64,000 nt of DNA, from NCBI RefSeq assembly GCF_008312835.1, contig NZ_VSKS01000008.1:124001-188000 (forward strand), written 5' to 3'. The notes beneath the pieces were generated by a model. That model saw nothing but the letters and a program-made list of their open reading frames with translations. It was not told the origin of the DNA and did no database searches. Source of the DNA: Streptomyces marokkonensis. GTDB taxonomy: Bacteria; Actinomycetota; Actinomycetes; Streptomycetales; Streptomycetaceae. The translations under genes were made by a program, and so were the position numbers. Numbering within the stretch: the first letter of the stretch is position 1; each line of letters begins with the position of its first letter. Shown one piece after another: positions 42,630 through 51,161 of the stretch.

Positions 42630-43847
42630 ATGAATGTCCGCCGCAGCGCCGCGGTCCTGGCCGCCGTCGCCGTGATCGGCGCCGCCGCACCGGCCGCCGC
42701 CGACTCGTCCCCGTCGCCGTCCCGGGCGCCGCTTCCCTCCGCCCTGTACGGCGACGGCGATCCCCAGTACGACGGCGTCTGGCGCCAGTCGCTCGCCCTG
42801 CTCGCGCAGCACACCGTGGACGTCGAGCCGCCGATGGCCGCCGTCGACTGGCTGGCCGGCCAGCAGTGCGCCGACGGTTCCTTCGCCCCGTACCGCGCCG
42901 ACACCGCGAAGGCGTGCGACACGAAGACCATGGTCGACACCAACCAGACCGCCGCCGCCGTCCAGGCCCTCGCCGCGCTCGGCGGCCACGACGACGTGAC
43001 GAGGAAGGCCGTCGGCTGGCTGAAGTCCGTGCAGAACGAGGACGGCGGCTGGGGCTACACCGCGGGCGGCGCCAGCGACACCAACTCCACCTCCGTCGTC
43101 ATCGGCGCGCTCGCCGCCGTCGGAGAGAAGCCTGCCGGGGTCAAGAAGGACGGCAAGTCCCCCTACGACGCCCTGCTGAAGCTGGAGCTCCCCTGCGAGG
43201 GCGACGGCGCGGGCGCGTTCGCCTTCCAGCCGGACAAGAAGGGCAAGCTGGTCGCCAACGCCGACACGACGGCGGCGGGCGTGCTCGGTTCGCTGGGCGT
43301 GGGCCTGGCCGCCGAACCCGGCAAGGGCACGGGTGCGGACGCCGCCTGTGAGAAGGCGGACAGCCCCGAGCAGGCCGCCGCCAACGGCGCCGCGTACCTC
43401 ACCGGCGCCCTCGCCGAGGACGGCCACCTCGTCTCCGCCCTCCCCGGCTCCGAGGACCAGCCCGACTACGGCAACACCGCCGACGCGGTCGTCGCGCTCG
43501 CCGCGCAGGGCGCCACCGAGCAGGCCGGCACGTCCCTGGCCTGGCTGGAGAAGAACGCCGCCGACTGGGCCACCCAGGGCGGCCCCGCCGCCTACGCCCA
43601 GCTGATCTTCGCTGCCCACGCCACCGGCGCGGACCCGCGCGCCTTCGGCGGCACGGACCTCGTGAAGCAGCTGACGGCGACGGGCCCGTCCGCCCCCGAG
43701 AAGGCGGCCGGGACGAAGGAAGAGAAGGAAGAGAAGAAGGACGAGTCGGACTCCGGCCTCGGTGTCTGGTGGTTCGTCGGCGTCTGCCTGGTCGCCGGTA
43801 TCGGCATCGGCTTCCTGATCAGCGGCCGCAGGAAGCGGCAGCCGTGA
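42630..43847 (+). CDS. Secreted, membrane-anchored alpha/alpha-barrel protein (intrinsic-factor-like alpha domain)
   Basis: 405 residues. Signal peptide (MNVRRSAAVLAAVAVIGAAA, cut near AAADSS). Six or so helix-pair repeats carry the prenyltransferase/squalene-oxidase repeat signature (AAVDWLAGQQCADGSF, VGWLKSVQNEDGGWGY). Then comes a charged KEEKEEKKDESDS spacer and one C-terminal transmembrane helix (VWWFVGVCLVAGIGIGFLI) with a basic end. It is the first gene after a cobalamin riboswitch. The fold is shared by the alpha domain of intrinsic factor and transcobalamin, so surface cobalamin binding is a reasonable inference. Its stop overlaps the next GTG. Confidence 0.85.
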   Translation: MNVRRSAAVLAAVAVIGAAAPAAADSSPSPSRAPLPSALYGDGDPQYDGVWRQSLALLAQHTVDVEPPMAAVDWLAGQQCADGSFAPYRADTAKACDTKTMVDTNQTAAAVQALAALGGHDDVTRKAVGWLKSVQNEDGGWGYTAGGASDTNSTSVVIGALAAVGEKPAGVKKDGKSPYDALLKLELPCEGDGAGAFAFQPDKKGKLVANADTTAAGVLGSLGVGLAAEPGKGTGADAACEKADSPEQAAANGAAYLTGALAEDGHLVSALPGSEDQPDYGNTADAVVALAAQGATEQAGTSLAWLEKNAADWATQGGPAAYAQLIFAAHATGADPRAFGGTDLVKQLTATGPSAPEKAAGTKEEKEEKKDESDSGLGVWWFVGVCLVAGIGIGFLISGRRKRQP

Positions 43848-44482
43848 TCCGCCGGGCCACCGTACTGTTCCTGGCCGCGCTCCTGCCCCTGCTTGCAGGC
43901 GCGGGCCAGGCCCAGGCCGTCGGCTACCGCTACTGGTCCTTCTGGGAGCACAGCGGCACGGCATGGACGTACGCCACCCAGGGCCCGTCCACCGCCCGCC
44001 CCTCCGACGGCGACGTCCAGGGCTTCCGCTTCTCCGTCAGCGAGGACTCCGCCGACGCGGCGAAGCCCCGCGGCACGTCCGACTTCGGCACCGTCTGCGC
44101 GAAGACCCCCGCCAAGGACGGCGAGAAGCGTGTGGCCCTGGTCATCGACTTCGGCACCCCCGCCGACGCCCCGTCCGGCGAAACCCCGCCGGTCGGCCGC
44201 ACGGCCTGCGCCCGGGTCCCGGAGGACGCCACGACGGCCGAGGCCCTGGCCTCGGTCGCCAAGCCCCTCCGCTACGACACCAACGCCCTGCTGTGCGCGA
44301 TATCGGGCTACCCGGAGAAGGGCTGCGGGGAACAGGTCTCGTCGGAGAAGGCCCCTGCTTCGGCGGAGGAGAAGAGCAGCTCGACCGACTCGGGTGGCCC
44401 GTCAGTGGGCCTGATAGCCGGCATCGCGGCGGTGGCCCTCCTCGCAGCGGCAGCCACCTGGCAGGCACGCCGCCGTGCGTAA
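43844..44482 (+). CDS. SCO2322 family protein, secreted and anchored (beta-domain-like)
   Basis: 212 residues from GTG 43844 (GTGA overlap). Signal peptide (VLFLAALLPLLAGAGQAQAV), a compact domain (GYRYWSFWEHSGTAWTYATQ, DGDVQGFRFS) with four or five cysteines, and a C-terminal helix (VGLIAGIAAVALLAAAATW). The WxY...GP...DGD.V.G..F pattern recalls DUF4430 / transcobalamin-like beta domains; that link is inference. It always seems to travel with the preceding gene and an ECF transporter in Streptomyces, as far as I recall. Confidence 0.82.
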   Translation: MIRRATVLFLAALLPLLAGAGQAQAVGYRYWSFWEHSGTAWTYATQGPSTARPSDGDVQGFRFSVSEDSADAAKPRGTSDFGTVCAKTPAKDGEKRVALVIDFGTPADAPSGETPPVGRTACARVPEDATTAEALASVAKPLRYDTNALLCAISGYPEKGCGEQVSSEKAPASAEEKSSSTDSGGPSVGLIAGIAAVALLAAAATWQARRRA

Positions 44483-44495
44483 GTCACACCCACGT

Positions 44496-44635
44496 AGCTG
44501 CGGGCAGTCATGCCGCCCCAGCTGCGGGCAGTCGTGCCTCCCCCAGGGCCCGAAGAGCCTGGGAGGTACCCCCAGGGGCGATGGGGGTACCCCCGCTCGA
44601 GCGAAGTCGAGAGTGGGGGAGGGTGGGCGCAGCGG
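44496..44635. repeat. Streptomyces-type intergenic repeat cluster
   Basis: Two 24-bp direct copies of AGCTGCGGGCAGTC(A/G)TGCC (44496-44519 and 44520-44543). These are followed by inverted CCTCCCCCAGG/CCTGGGAGG, the palindrome GGGGGTACCCCC, and the hairpin CTCGAGCGAAGTCGAG. The last two are parts of a repeat common in Streptomyces intergenic DNA. Confidence 0.7.
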
Positions 44636-45767
44636 CACCCTGACAGCGCCGGAAAGCGCACCCACCCCCGCCCAGCCCCAGCGGCCCCGCACCCAACTGC
44701 ACCCCGGCGCCTGGTGGCTCTGGGCCCTGGCCCTCGGCACCGCCGCCACCCGCACCACCAACCCCCTCCTCCTCGCCCTCCTCGTCACCACGTCCGCCTA
44801 CGTCGTGGCCACCCGCCGCCCCCACGCCCCCTGGTCCCGCTCCTACGGCGCCTTCGTCAAACTCGCCCTCGCCGTCCTCCTCATCCGCCTCGCCTTCGCC
44901 GTGGTCCTCGGCTCCCCCATCCCCGGCACCCACACCGTCCTCACCCTCCCCGAAGTCCCCCTCCCCGACTGGGCGCAGGGCATCCGGCTCGGCGGCCGGG
45001 TCACCGCCGAAGCCCTCGCCTTCGCCCTCTACGACGCCCTCCGCCTGGCCACCCTCCTCATCTGCGTGGGCGCGGCGAACGCCCTGGCCAACCCCTCCCG
45101 CCTCCTCAAGTCCCTCCCCGGCGCCCTGTACGAACTCGGCGTGGCCGTGGTCGTGGCCCTGACCTTCGCCCCCCACCTCATCGCCGACGCACAGCGCCTG
45201 CGCGCCGCCCGCCGTCTGCGCGGGCGCCCCGACAAGGGTGTCCGCGGCCTCCTGCACGTGGGACTCCCGGTCCTGGAGGGCGCGCTGGAACGCTCCGTCG
45301 CCCTCGCCGCCGCGATGGACGCGCGCGGGTACGGCCGTACCGCCGAGGTGCCGCCCGCCGTGCGCCGTACCACCGCCGCCCTCACCCTCGGTGGCCTGCT
45401 CGGCGTCTGCGCGGGAACGTACGGGCTGCTCACCGCCGAGGGCGGGACGTACGGCGTCCCCGTGCTCCTCGCCGGCCTGGCCGCCGCCCTCGCGGGACTC
45501 CGGCTCGGCGGCCGGCGCACCCTGCGCACCCGTTACCGCCCGGACCCCTGGGACGCGCGGGCCTGGCTGGTCACCGCGTCCGGAGTCGCCGTGGCGGCGC
45601 TGCTGACCCTCGCGGCGTCCCGCGACCCGGCGGCCCTGCATCCCGGTGTGGTCCCGCTCGTCGCCCCCACCCTCCCCCTGTGGCCGGCCGCGGCCGTCCT
45701 GATCGGCCTGCTCCCGGCCTTCGTCACCCCCGCACCCGCCTCCACTCGCAAGGAGCCGACGACGTGA
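44613..45767 (+). CDS. ECF transporter transmembrane component (EcfT / CbiQ)
   Basis: About 384 residues. The core has 5-8 hydrophobic helices and the two ATPase-coupling motifs with Ala-Arg-Gly (AARRLRGRP and AAMDARGYG). The start is uncertain: GTG 44613 lies inside an intergenic repeat, and CTG 44640 is the alternative. Both give an N-terminal Pro/Gln-rich tail before WWLWALALGTAA. It transmits ATP-driven movement to the S component. Its stop overlaps the ATPase GTG by 4 bp. Confidence 0.88.
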   Translation: MGEGGRSGTLTAPESAPTPAQPQRPRTQLHPGAWWLWALALGTAATRTTNPLLLALLVTTSAYVVATRRPHAPWSRSYGAFVKLALAVLLIRLAFAVVLGSPIPGTHTVLTLPEVPLPDWAQGIRLGGRVTAEALAFALYDALRLATLLICVGAANALANPSRLLKSLPGALYELGVAVVVALTFAPHLIADAQRLRAARRLRGRPDKGVRGLLHVGLPVLEGALERSVALAAAMDARGYGRTAEVPPAVRRTTAALTLGGLLGVCAGTYGLLTAEGGTYGVPVLLAGLAAALAGLRLGGRRTLRTRYRPDPWDARAWLVTASGVAVAALLTLAASRDPAALHPGVVPLVAPTLPLWPAAAVLIGLLPAFVTPAPASTRKEPTT

Positions 45768-47422
45768 TCCGCTTCGAGAACGTGTCGGTGACGTACGACG
45801 GCGTGCCGGAACCCGCCGTCCACGACGTCGACTTCGAGGTCCCGGAGGGCGAACTGGTCCTGCTCGTCGGCCCGTCCGGCGTGGGCAAGTCAACGATTCT
45901 GGGCGCGGTGAGCGGCCTGGTCCCGCACTTCACCGGCGGCACCCTGCACGGCAGGGTCACCGTCGCGGGCCGCGACACCCGCACCCACAAGCCGCGCGAA
46001 CTCGCCGACGTCGTGGGCACGGTGGGCCAGGACCCGCTCTCCCACTTCGTGACGGACACGGTGGAGGACGAACTCGCGTACGGCATGGAGTCGCTGGGCC
46101 TCGCCCCCGACGTGATGCGCCGCAGGGTCGAGGAAACCCTGGACCTCCTCGGCCTCGCCGACCTCCGCCACCGCCCCATCTCCACCCTCTCCGGCGGCCA
46201 GCAACAGCGAGTCGCGATCGGCTCGGTCCTCACCCCCCACCCCCGGGTCCTGGTCCTCGACGAACCGACCTCCGCACTCGACCCGGTGGCGGCCGAGGAG
46301 GTCCTGGCGGTCCTCCAGCGCCTGGTCCACGACCTCGGCACCACGGTCCTCATGGCCGAGCACCGCCTGGAACGCGTCATCCAGTACGCCGACCAGGTGG
46401 CGCTGCTGCCGGGCCCCGGCGAGCGCCCCTGGCTCGGCACCCCGGCGGAGGTGATGGCCGTCTCCCCCGTCTACCCCCCGGTGGTCGACCTGGGCCGCCT
46501 GGCGGACTGGTCCCCCCTCCCCCTGACGGTCCGCGACGCCCGCCGCAAGGCGGCCCCGTTGCGCACCCGCCTGGCCCACCACGAGCCCCCGCAGCAGCAC
46601 GACCCCACGCCCCCACCCCCCACTCGCCGCCTGTTCAAGCGCACAAAGCCAGACCACGCAATGACGACTGCCCCCGTGGCCGAGGTGCGCTCCCTGGCCG
46701 TACGCCGCGACCGCGTCCAGGCACTGCGCGATGTCGACCTCACGGTCACCCCCGGCGAGACGATCGCCCTCATGGGCCGCAACGGTGCGGGCAAGTCGAC
46801 GCTGCTCAGCGCGCTGGTGGGGCTGGTCGCCCCCGCCTCGGGCTCGGTCCGCACCGGCGACGCGATCCCCCACCGCACCCGCCCTCGTGACCTGGTCCGC
46901 CGGGTCGGTCTGGTCCCCCAGGAACCGCGCGACCTCCTCTACGCCGACACGGTCGCCGCCGAGTGCGCGGCCGCCGACCGCGACGCGGAGGCACCCCCCG
47001 GCACCTGCCGCGCCCTCCTCACCGAGCTCCTCCCGTCGGTGGCCGACGACACCCACCCCCGCGACCTGTCCGAGGGCCAGCGTCTGACCCTCGCCCTGGC
47101 CGTGGTCCTCACGGCCCGCCCGCCCCTGCTGCTCCTCGACGAACCGACCCGCGGCCTGGACTACGCGGCGAAGGCCCGCCTGGTGAAGATCCTCCGCGGA
47201 CTGGCGTCCGAGGGCCACGCGATCGTGATGGCCACGCACGACGTGGAACTGGCGGCGGAACTCGCGCACCGGGTGGTCCTCCTCGCCGAGGGCGAGGTGA
47301 TCGCGGACGGTCCGTCGGCGGAGGTGGTCGTGGCGTCCCCGTCCTTCGCGCCGCAGGTGGCGAAGATCCTGGCCCCGCAGCACTGGCTCACGGTCTCCCA
47401 GGTCCGGGAGGCGCTGCGATGA
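45764..47422 (+). CDS. ECF transporter double ATPase (EcfA-EcfA' fusion)
   Basis: 552 residues with two ABC domains. First: Walker A GPSGVGKST, signature LSGGQQQR, Walker B VLVLDEPTSALD, H-loop AEH. Second (from about 305): Walker A GRNGAGKST, signature LSEGQRLT, LLLLDEPTRGLD, H-loop ATHD. A linker of about 45 Pro/His/Arg-rich residues joins them. It energises import together with EcfT. The next gene starts inside its stop (ATGA). Confidence 0.93.
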   Translation: MIRFENVSVTYDGVPEPAVHDVDFEVPEGELVLLVGPSGVGKSTILGAVSGLVPHFTGGTLHGRVTVAGRDTRTHKPRELADVVGTVGQDPLSHFVTDTVEDELAYGMESLGLAPDVMRRRVEETLDLLGLADLRHRPISTLSGGQQQRVAIGSVLTPHPRVLVLDEPTSALDPVAAEEVLAVLQRLVHDLGTTVLMAEHRLERVIQYADQVALLPGPGERPWLGTPAEVMAVSPVYPPVVDLGRLADWSPLPLTVRDARRKAAPLRTRLAHHEPPQQHDPTPPPPTRRLFKRTKPDHAMTTAPVAEVRSLAVRRDRVQALRDVDLTVTPGETIALMGRNGAGKSTLLSALVGLVAPASGSVRTGDAIPHRTRPRDLVRRVGLVPQEPRDLLYADTVAAECAAADRDAEAPPGTCRALLTELLPSVADDTHPRDLSEGQRLTLALAVVLTARPPLLLLDEPTRGLDYAAKARLVKILRGLASEGHAIVMATHDVELAAELAHRVVLLAEGEVIADGPSAEVVVASPSFAPQVAKILAPQHWLTVSQVREALR

Positions 47423-48258
47423 CGACGCTCACTCAGCGCACGGACCGCCAGGCCCGGGCCATCCGCCTGGGCCCCCGTTCCTGGCTGGCCCTCGCCCTGG
47501 TCAGCGCGGTGGGCGTGGTCGGCTTCGGCTGGCCCTTCCTTGCCCCGCCCTCCTCCACGCTGAACGCGCACGCCCAGGACGCGCCGTGGCTCTTCGCCGG
47601 CCTCCTGGTACTCCTCGTGGCTGTCGTGGCGGCGACGATCTCGGAGTCGGGCCTCGGCCCGAAGGCGGTGGCGATGCTGGGCGTCCTCGCCGCCACGGGT
47701 GCGGCCCTGCGCCCCATCGGCGCCGGCACGGCCGGCCTGGAACCCATGTTCTTCCTCATGGTCCTGAGCGGCCGGGTGCTCGGCCCGGGCTTCGGCTTCG
47801 TCCTCGGCTCGGTGACGATGTTCGCGTCCGCCCTGCTCACGGGCGGTGTCGGCCCCTGGCTGCCGTTCCAGATGCTGGCGATGGGCTGGTTCACGATGGG
47901 CGCGGGTTTCCTGCCGGGCGCCGATCGCCTGCGCGGCCGCGCGGAGGTGTGGATGCTCGCCGCCTACGGCTTCCTGGCGGCGTTCGCCTACGGCACGGTG
48001 ATGAACATGGCGGGCTGGCCCTTCATGTCGGCGCTGGCATCGAACATCTCCTTCTCCCCCGACGCGTCGCTCCCCACCAACCTGGCCCGCTTCGTGGCGT
48101 ACTGCCTGGCGACCTCCCTCGGCTGGGACCTGGGGCGGGCCCTGGTCACGGTCGCCCTGACCCTCACCGTGGGCACCCCGCTCCTCAAGGCCCTCCGCCG
48201 AGCCACCCGCAGGGCGGCTTTCGAGGCCCCGGTCACATTCGACGACGCCCCTCGGTGA
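47419..48258 (+). CDS. ECF transporter S component, probable cobalamin type
   Basis: 279 residues with six to seven hydrophobic helices (SWLALALVSAVGVVGFGWPF, PWLFAGLLVLLVAVVAATI). ATG overlaps the ATPase stop. It is longer than typical S components (about 200). Cobalamin (or a corrinoid precursor) is inferred from the riboswitch at the head of the operon; the CbrT family is the precedent. It is the last gene of the unit. No CbiM/CbiN-type cobalt component is present, which favours B12 over cobalt. Confidence 0.82.
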   Translation: MTTLTQRTDRQARAIRLGPRSWLALALVSAVGVVGFGWPFLAPPSSTLNAHAQDAPWLFAGLLVLLVAVVAATISESGLGPKAVAMLGVLAATGAALRPIGAGTAGLEPMFFLMVLSGRVLGPGFGFVLGSVTMFASALLTGGVGPWLPFQMLAMGWFTMGAGFLPGADRLRGRAEVWMLAAYGFLAAFAYGTVMNMAGWPFMSALASNISFSPDASLPTNLARFVAYCLATSLGWDLGRALVTVALTLTVGTPLLKALRRATRRAAFEAPVTFDDAPR

Positions 48259-48561
48259 ACCGCCGCGCGCACCGCGTGACCGGGACGGTGAACCACCCCA
48301 CATGACCCGCGTCACATACGACCCGGCACCGTAGCGACGCACCGGGCCGCGCACGGCGTCCCGCCCCCCGAGCCTCACCACTCCGACCTTCGGTAGTAAA
48401 AGGGACCTTTGCGGGCAATCCCGGGATTTGTTTCTGTGGAGCAGTCGCCAGGCGCCGACGTACCCACCCGGGTCGCGGCGCCGACGCATGCCCCCGCCGC
48501 ACACCACGGCATCCGGCACGGCGTAGCGCGACCGCCCTGCTCCCCGACCGAAAGGCCGCCT
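48259..48561. other. Intergenic region upstream of transglycosylase-like gene
   Basis: It contains TAGTAA near 48393 as a possible -10, the short palindrome AAAGGGACCTTT, and long C-rich stretches. I looked for a c-di-AMP (ydaO) riboswitch, frequent before Streptomyces cell-wall hydrolase genes, and did not find its conserved blocks. No gene is supported. Confidence 0.4.
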
Positions 48562-48981
48562 GTGTCCGCCGCTTCCCTCCTCCGCACCGTCGCCACCCCG
48601 AAGAATACCCTCGCCGGCGCCGCCCTGGTCGCCGCCACCTGCGGCACCCTGATCGCCGCCGCGCCCGCCCAGGCCGCGGCCCCGACGGGCGCGTCCTCGG
48701 CCCAGGCGACCGCGAAGAAGATGATCGGCAACTCGGCCGAGTTCCAGTGCTTCTCGAACATCGTCCAGCACGAGAGCGGCTGGAACCCCACCGCCACCAA
48801 CGCCTCCAGCGGCGCCTACGGCCTGGTCCAGGCCCTGCCCGCCTCCAAGATGGCCTCGGCCGGCTCCGACTGGAAGACCAACCCGGCCACCCAGATCAAG
48901 TGGGGCCTGGACTACATGAAGGACCGCTACGGCAGCGCCTGCGGCGCCTGGTCCTTCTGGCAGGCCAACAACTGGTACTGA
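48562..48981 (+). CDS. Small secreted transglycosylase-like (SLT) protein
   Basis: 139 residues from GTG 48562 (GAAAGG upstream). Signal peptide cut near AQAAAPTG. The mature 95 residues match the small actinomycete transglycosylase-like domain: catalytic Glu in IVQHESGWNP, SSGAYGLVQALP, and WGLDYMKDRYGS near the end. It probably cleaves peptidoglycan glycan strands. Single gene with a good terminator. Confidence 0.88.
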   Translation: MSAASLLRTVATPKNTLAGAALVAATCGTLIAAAPAQAAAPTGASSAQATAKKMIGNSAEFQCFSNIVQHESGWNPTATNASSGAYGLVQALPASKMASAGSDWKTNPATQIKWGLDYMKDRYGSACGAWSFWQANNWY

Positions 48982-49002
48982 CAGCCCCGCATCCCCCATA
49001 CC

Positions 49003-49041
49003 GAAGGCGGCGACCCCACGATCCCCGGGGCCGCCGCCTTC
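49003..49041 (+). terminator. Terminator of transglycosylase-like gene
   Basis: GAAGGCGGCGACCCC (49003-49017) pairs with GGGGCCGCCGCCTTC (49027-49041), 14 of 15 bases, 21 bp after the stop. Confidence 0.8.
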
Positions 49042-49088
49042 GCCATTCTCAGAGCTTGCCGGTAGCGGGCACCCTCCCGGGAGGACAG

Positions 49089-49402
49089 TCAGGCAGCCTG
49101 GTGGTGCGGAGTGAGCTCGATGGTCAGGTCGGCATCGAGGGCACGGGCCAGGCGCCGGAGGAGCGGAATCGTGGGCACGGTGCCGCGCCTTCGATCCGGG
49201 AGATCTGAGGCTGCTTCATCCCACAGCGCTCGGCCAGTTCGGTCTGGGACAGGCCCAGGACGATGCGCCGGTCGTAGACCATCTGGCCGAGCTCATGGGC
49301 CAGTTCGGCTTCCTCGTACAGGCGGTCGTACTCGGCGTTGTCATCGACCGCTTCGCCGAGGAGCTTGCGGTGGCGGCGGGTCTTCCACTCTGCGTGGTTC
49401 AT
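49089..49402 (-). pseudogene. XRE-family antitoxin (HigA-like), frameshifted
   Basis: ATG 49402 opens MNHAEWKTRRHRKLLGEAV and a HTH (LGLSQTELAERCGMKQPQIS). After RIEG the frame leaves the family pattern and stops at 49124. In a neighbouring frame the proper C-terminus (TVPTIPLLRRLARALDADL, ELTPHHQAA) continues to TGA 49089. A single-base indel near 49190 explains this. The ATG overlaps the stop of the upstream remnant (ATGA), the usual toxin-antitoxin arrangement. Confidence 0.7.
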
Positions 49403-49729
49403 CGCAGTTCCTCCTTGATCGGGCGGCTGTAGACCTCGTGATCGGCCGCCGCGGCGTGACCGGCCTCGCATGCGAGTTGGCTTCGCATCACCAGCGTGAC
49501 CAGCCGGGAAAGCAGTCCACCCGTACCCAGCGCCGCATCCACCCGATCGCTGAACTCCTGCGTCGGCGACTTCCGCGCCGTCTCGATCTGGCCCACCAAC
49601 GAGCCCGTGTAGTTGACGATGTCCCCAGTTGCCGCTGCGTCAGGCCTGCGGCCTCTCTGTGCGAAGGAGTTCGAAGCCGTAGTAGTCCAGCGGTGACGCG
49701 CCCGGGTCGAGGACGTTGATGTGGGTCAC
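49399..49729 (-). pseudogene. Chimeric remnant: Scr1-type XRE regulator N-terminus joined to toxin C-terminus
   Basis: From GTG 49729 a split reading gives VTHINVLDPGASPLDYYGF, then AAGLTQRQLG, then VNYTGSLVGQIETARKSPTQ and DAALGTGGLLSRL. This is the start of an Scr1-type XRE regulator broken by two frameshifts. After LLSRLV the sequence changes to CEAGHAAAADHEVYSRPIKE, which looks like the C-terminus of a RelE/HigB-like toxin and is correctly coupled to the XRE antitoxin gene. A deletion apparently fused two unrelated genes, removing the toxin core. Confidence 0.55.
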
Positions 49730-50149
49730 GGGGAGCCCCTCTCGCGCAACTCGGTCCACGCTGGGACCGGTTGTATTCGTTCCATAGCCGAGCGTAGTCA
49801 GCGAAGGTCAGCCTTGAGGTGTGAACGAACACATTCCCCTCCTTATCTAGAACTGTCGAGCGTTTGCGCAGGCCGTGGCGTTTCAGGGGGTGAGGGACGT
49901 TGGGCACGTTCCGTTGAAAGATGCGGGAACGGAGGGCTGCCCCTGCGCGCGTCGGAGTGCTAGCGCAGAGACGGCCAGTTCCAGGAGACCAGTGCGTTCT
50001 CGTTGCGGTTGATCAGGGTCACGGTGCGCGGGTAGGCGACCCGTTTTCACACCTGGCAGGGTGATCCTGTCTGGACGGGAACGGGCGTGGCGGTGGGCAT
50101 TCCGGAGAGTGGGAATCCGCTCCGCCTGTCTCACGTACCGTGGCTTCGC
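49730..50149. other. Intergenic region with decayed sequence
   Basis: On the minus strand a GGAGGGGA ribosome site at about 49843 leads into a short frame (VFVHTSRLTFADYARLWNEY) and a 19-codon frame (MERIQPVPAWTELRERGSP) that stops at the Scr1-type GTG as GTGA. These may be pieces of the lost regulator operon. On the plus strand no clear promoter is seen before the phosphotransferase. Confidence 0.35.
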
Positions 50150-51076
50150 GTGACAGACTCCGAGATCGAGATCACCGCAGAGCTGGTACACGGTCTTCTC
50201 AAGTACCAGCATCCGGACCTGGCAGGGCTGGCCATCCGCGAGGTACTGGGCGGCTGGGACAACCAAATGTGGCGCCTTGGCGATGAGTTGGTCGTGCGCA
50301 TGCCGCGCACGGAACGTGCCCCGGAGCTCCAGCGCAAGGAGCGCCGGTGGCTGCCCGTCCTGGCTCCGCGCCTTCCGCTTCCGGTTCCGACCCCTGTGCG
50401 GATAGGCGCACCGTCCGCGCGTTTCCCGAGGCCCTGGAACATCATGACGTGGGTTCCCGGCGAGCCACTCGACTCCGCCTCGATCAGCCGCGGCGACCAC
50501 GCGGCCGACACTCTGGCGGGTTTCCTCAGGGCGCTCCATGTGGAGGCGCCCGCCGAGGCACCGACCAGTTCGGACCGCGGCGCTCACCCCAAGAAGTGCA
50601 CGGACGGCTTCGAAAAGTTCTTGCAAGCCATTGCCCCGGGCGGCATTGCCGCCGACGTCCGGGCCGTTCGGGACGTCTGGGACGATGCCGTTGCGGCCCC
50701 CGAGTGGGAGGGCCCGCCGGTATGGGCGCACGGTGACCTCCACCCTGCGAACGTCGTCGTCTCGGACGGGACGCTCTCGGGCGTGATCGATTTCGGTGAC
50801 ATGTTCGCTGGCGATCCGGCGTGGGACCTCGCGGCCGCGTGGCTGCTCCTTCCCGCGGGCACGGGCTCACGGTTCTTCGAGATGTACGCGCATGCGGACG
50901 AGGCGACGATCCGGCGCGCCCGAGGGCTCGCTGCTCTGAAAAGCCTCTTCCTCATCCTCATGGGCCAGAACGGGGAGCGGGGCCTTCCTGGCGGCAAGCC
51001 GACATGGGGACCCGCAGGCCGGGCGGCGCTCGACCGTGTTCTGACGTCCAGCTCGGGCCGGCCCTCTCCCGCATAG
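50150..51076 (+). CDS. Aminoglycoside phosphotransferase (APH) family protein
   Basis: 308 residues from GTG 50150, where the family's usual N-terminus begins (VTDSEIEITAELVHGLL). An in-frame GTG at 50087 has a better ribosome site but adds 21 unconserved residues. Kinase-like fold: Brenner motif HGDLHPANVV, metal-binding Asp in GVIDFGDM, and WNIMTWVPGEPLD in the hinge. Such genes phosphorylate aminoglycosides or other metabolites; resistance is not proven. It lies next to a second APH fragment and a nucleotidyltransferase gene. Confidence 0.83.
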   Translation: MTDSEIEITAELVHGLLKYQHPDLAGLAIREVLGGWDNQMWRLGDELVVRMPRTERAPELQRKERRWLPVLAPRLPLPVPTPVRIGAPSARFPRPWNIMTWVPGEPLDSASISRGDHAADTLAGFLRALHVEAPAEAPTSSDRGAHPKKCTDGFEKFLQAIAPGGIAADVRAVRDVWDDAVAAPEWEGPPVWAHGDLHPANVVVSDGTLSGVIDFGDMFAGDPAWDLAAAWLLLPAGTGSRFFEMYAHADEATIRRARGLAALKSLFLILMGQNGERGLPGGKPTWGPAGRAALDRVLTSSSGRPSPA

Positions 51077-51161
51077 GCACCGCTCCCAGATCGGAGCCGT
51101 AAGCAACGCTGATCTGCGTCCGGACGCGCCCGAACTGTTCGCGGCGGCGCTGGCCCGCCTG

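Noticed and set aside
48300-48561. A c-di-AMP (ydaO-type) riboswitch before the transglycosylase-like gene.
   Set aside because: None of the conserved ydaO sequence blocks was found in the leader.
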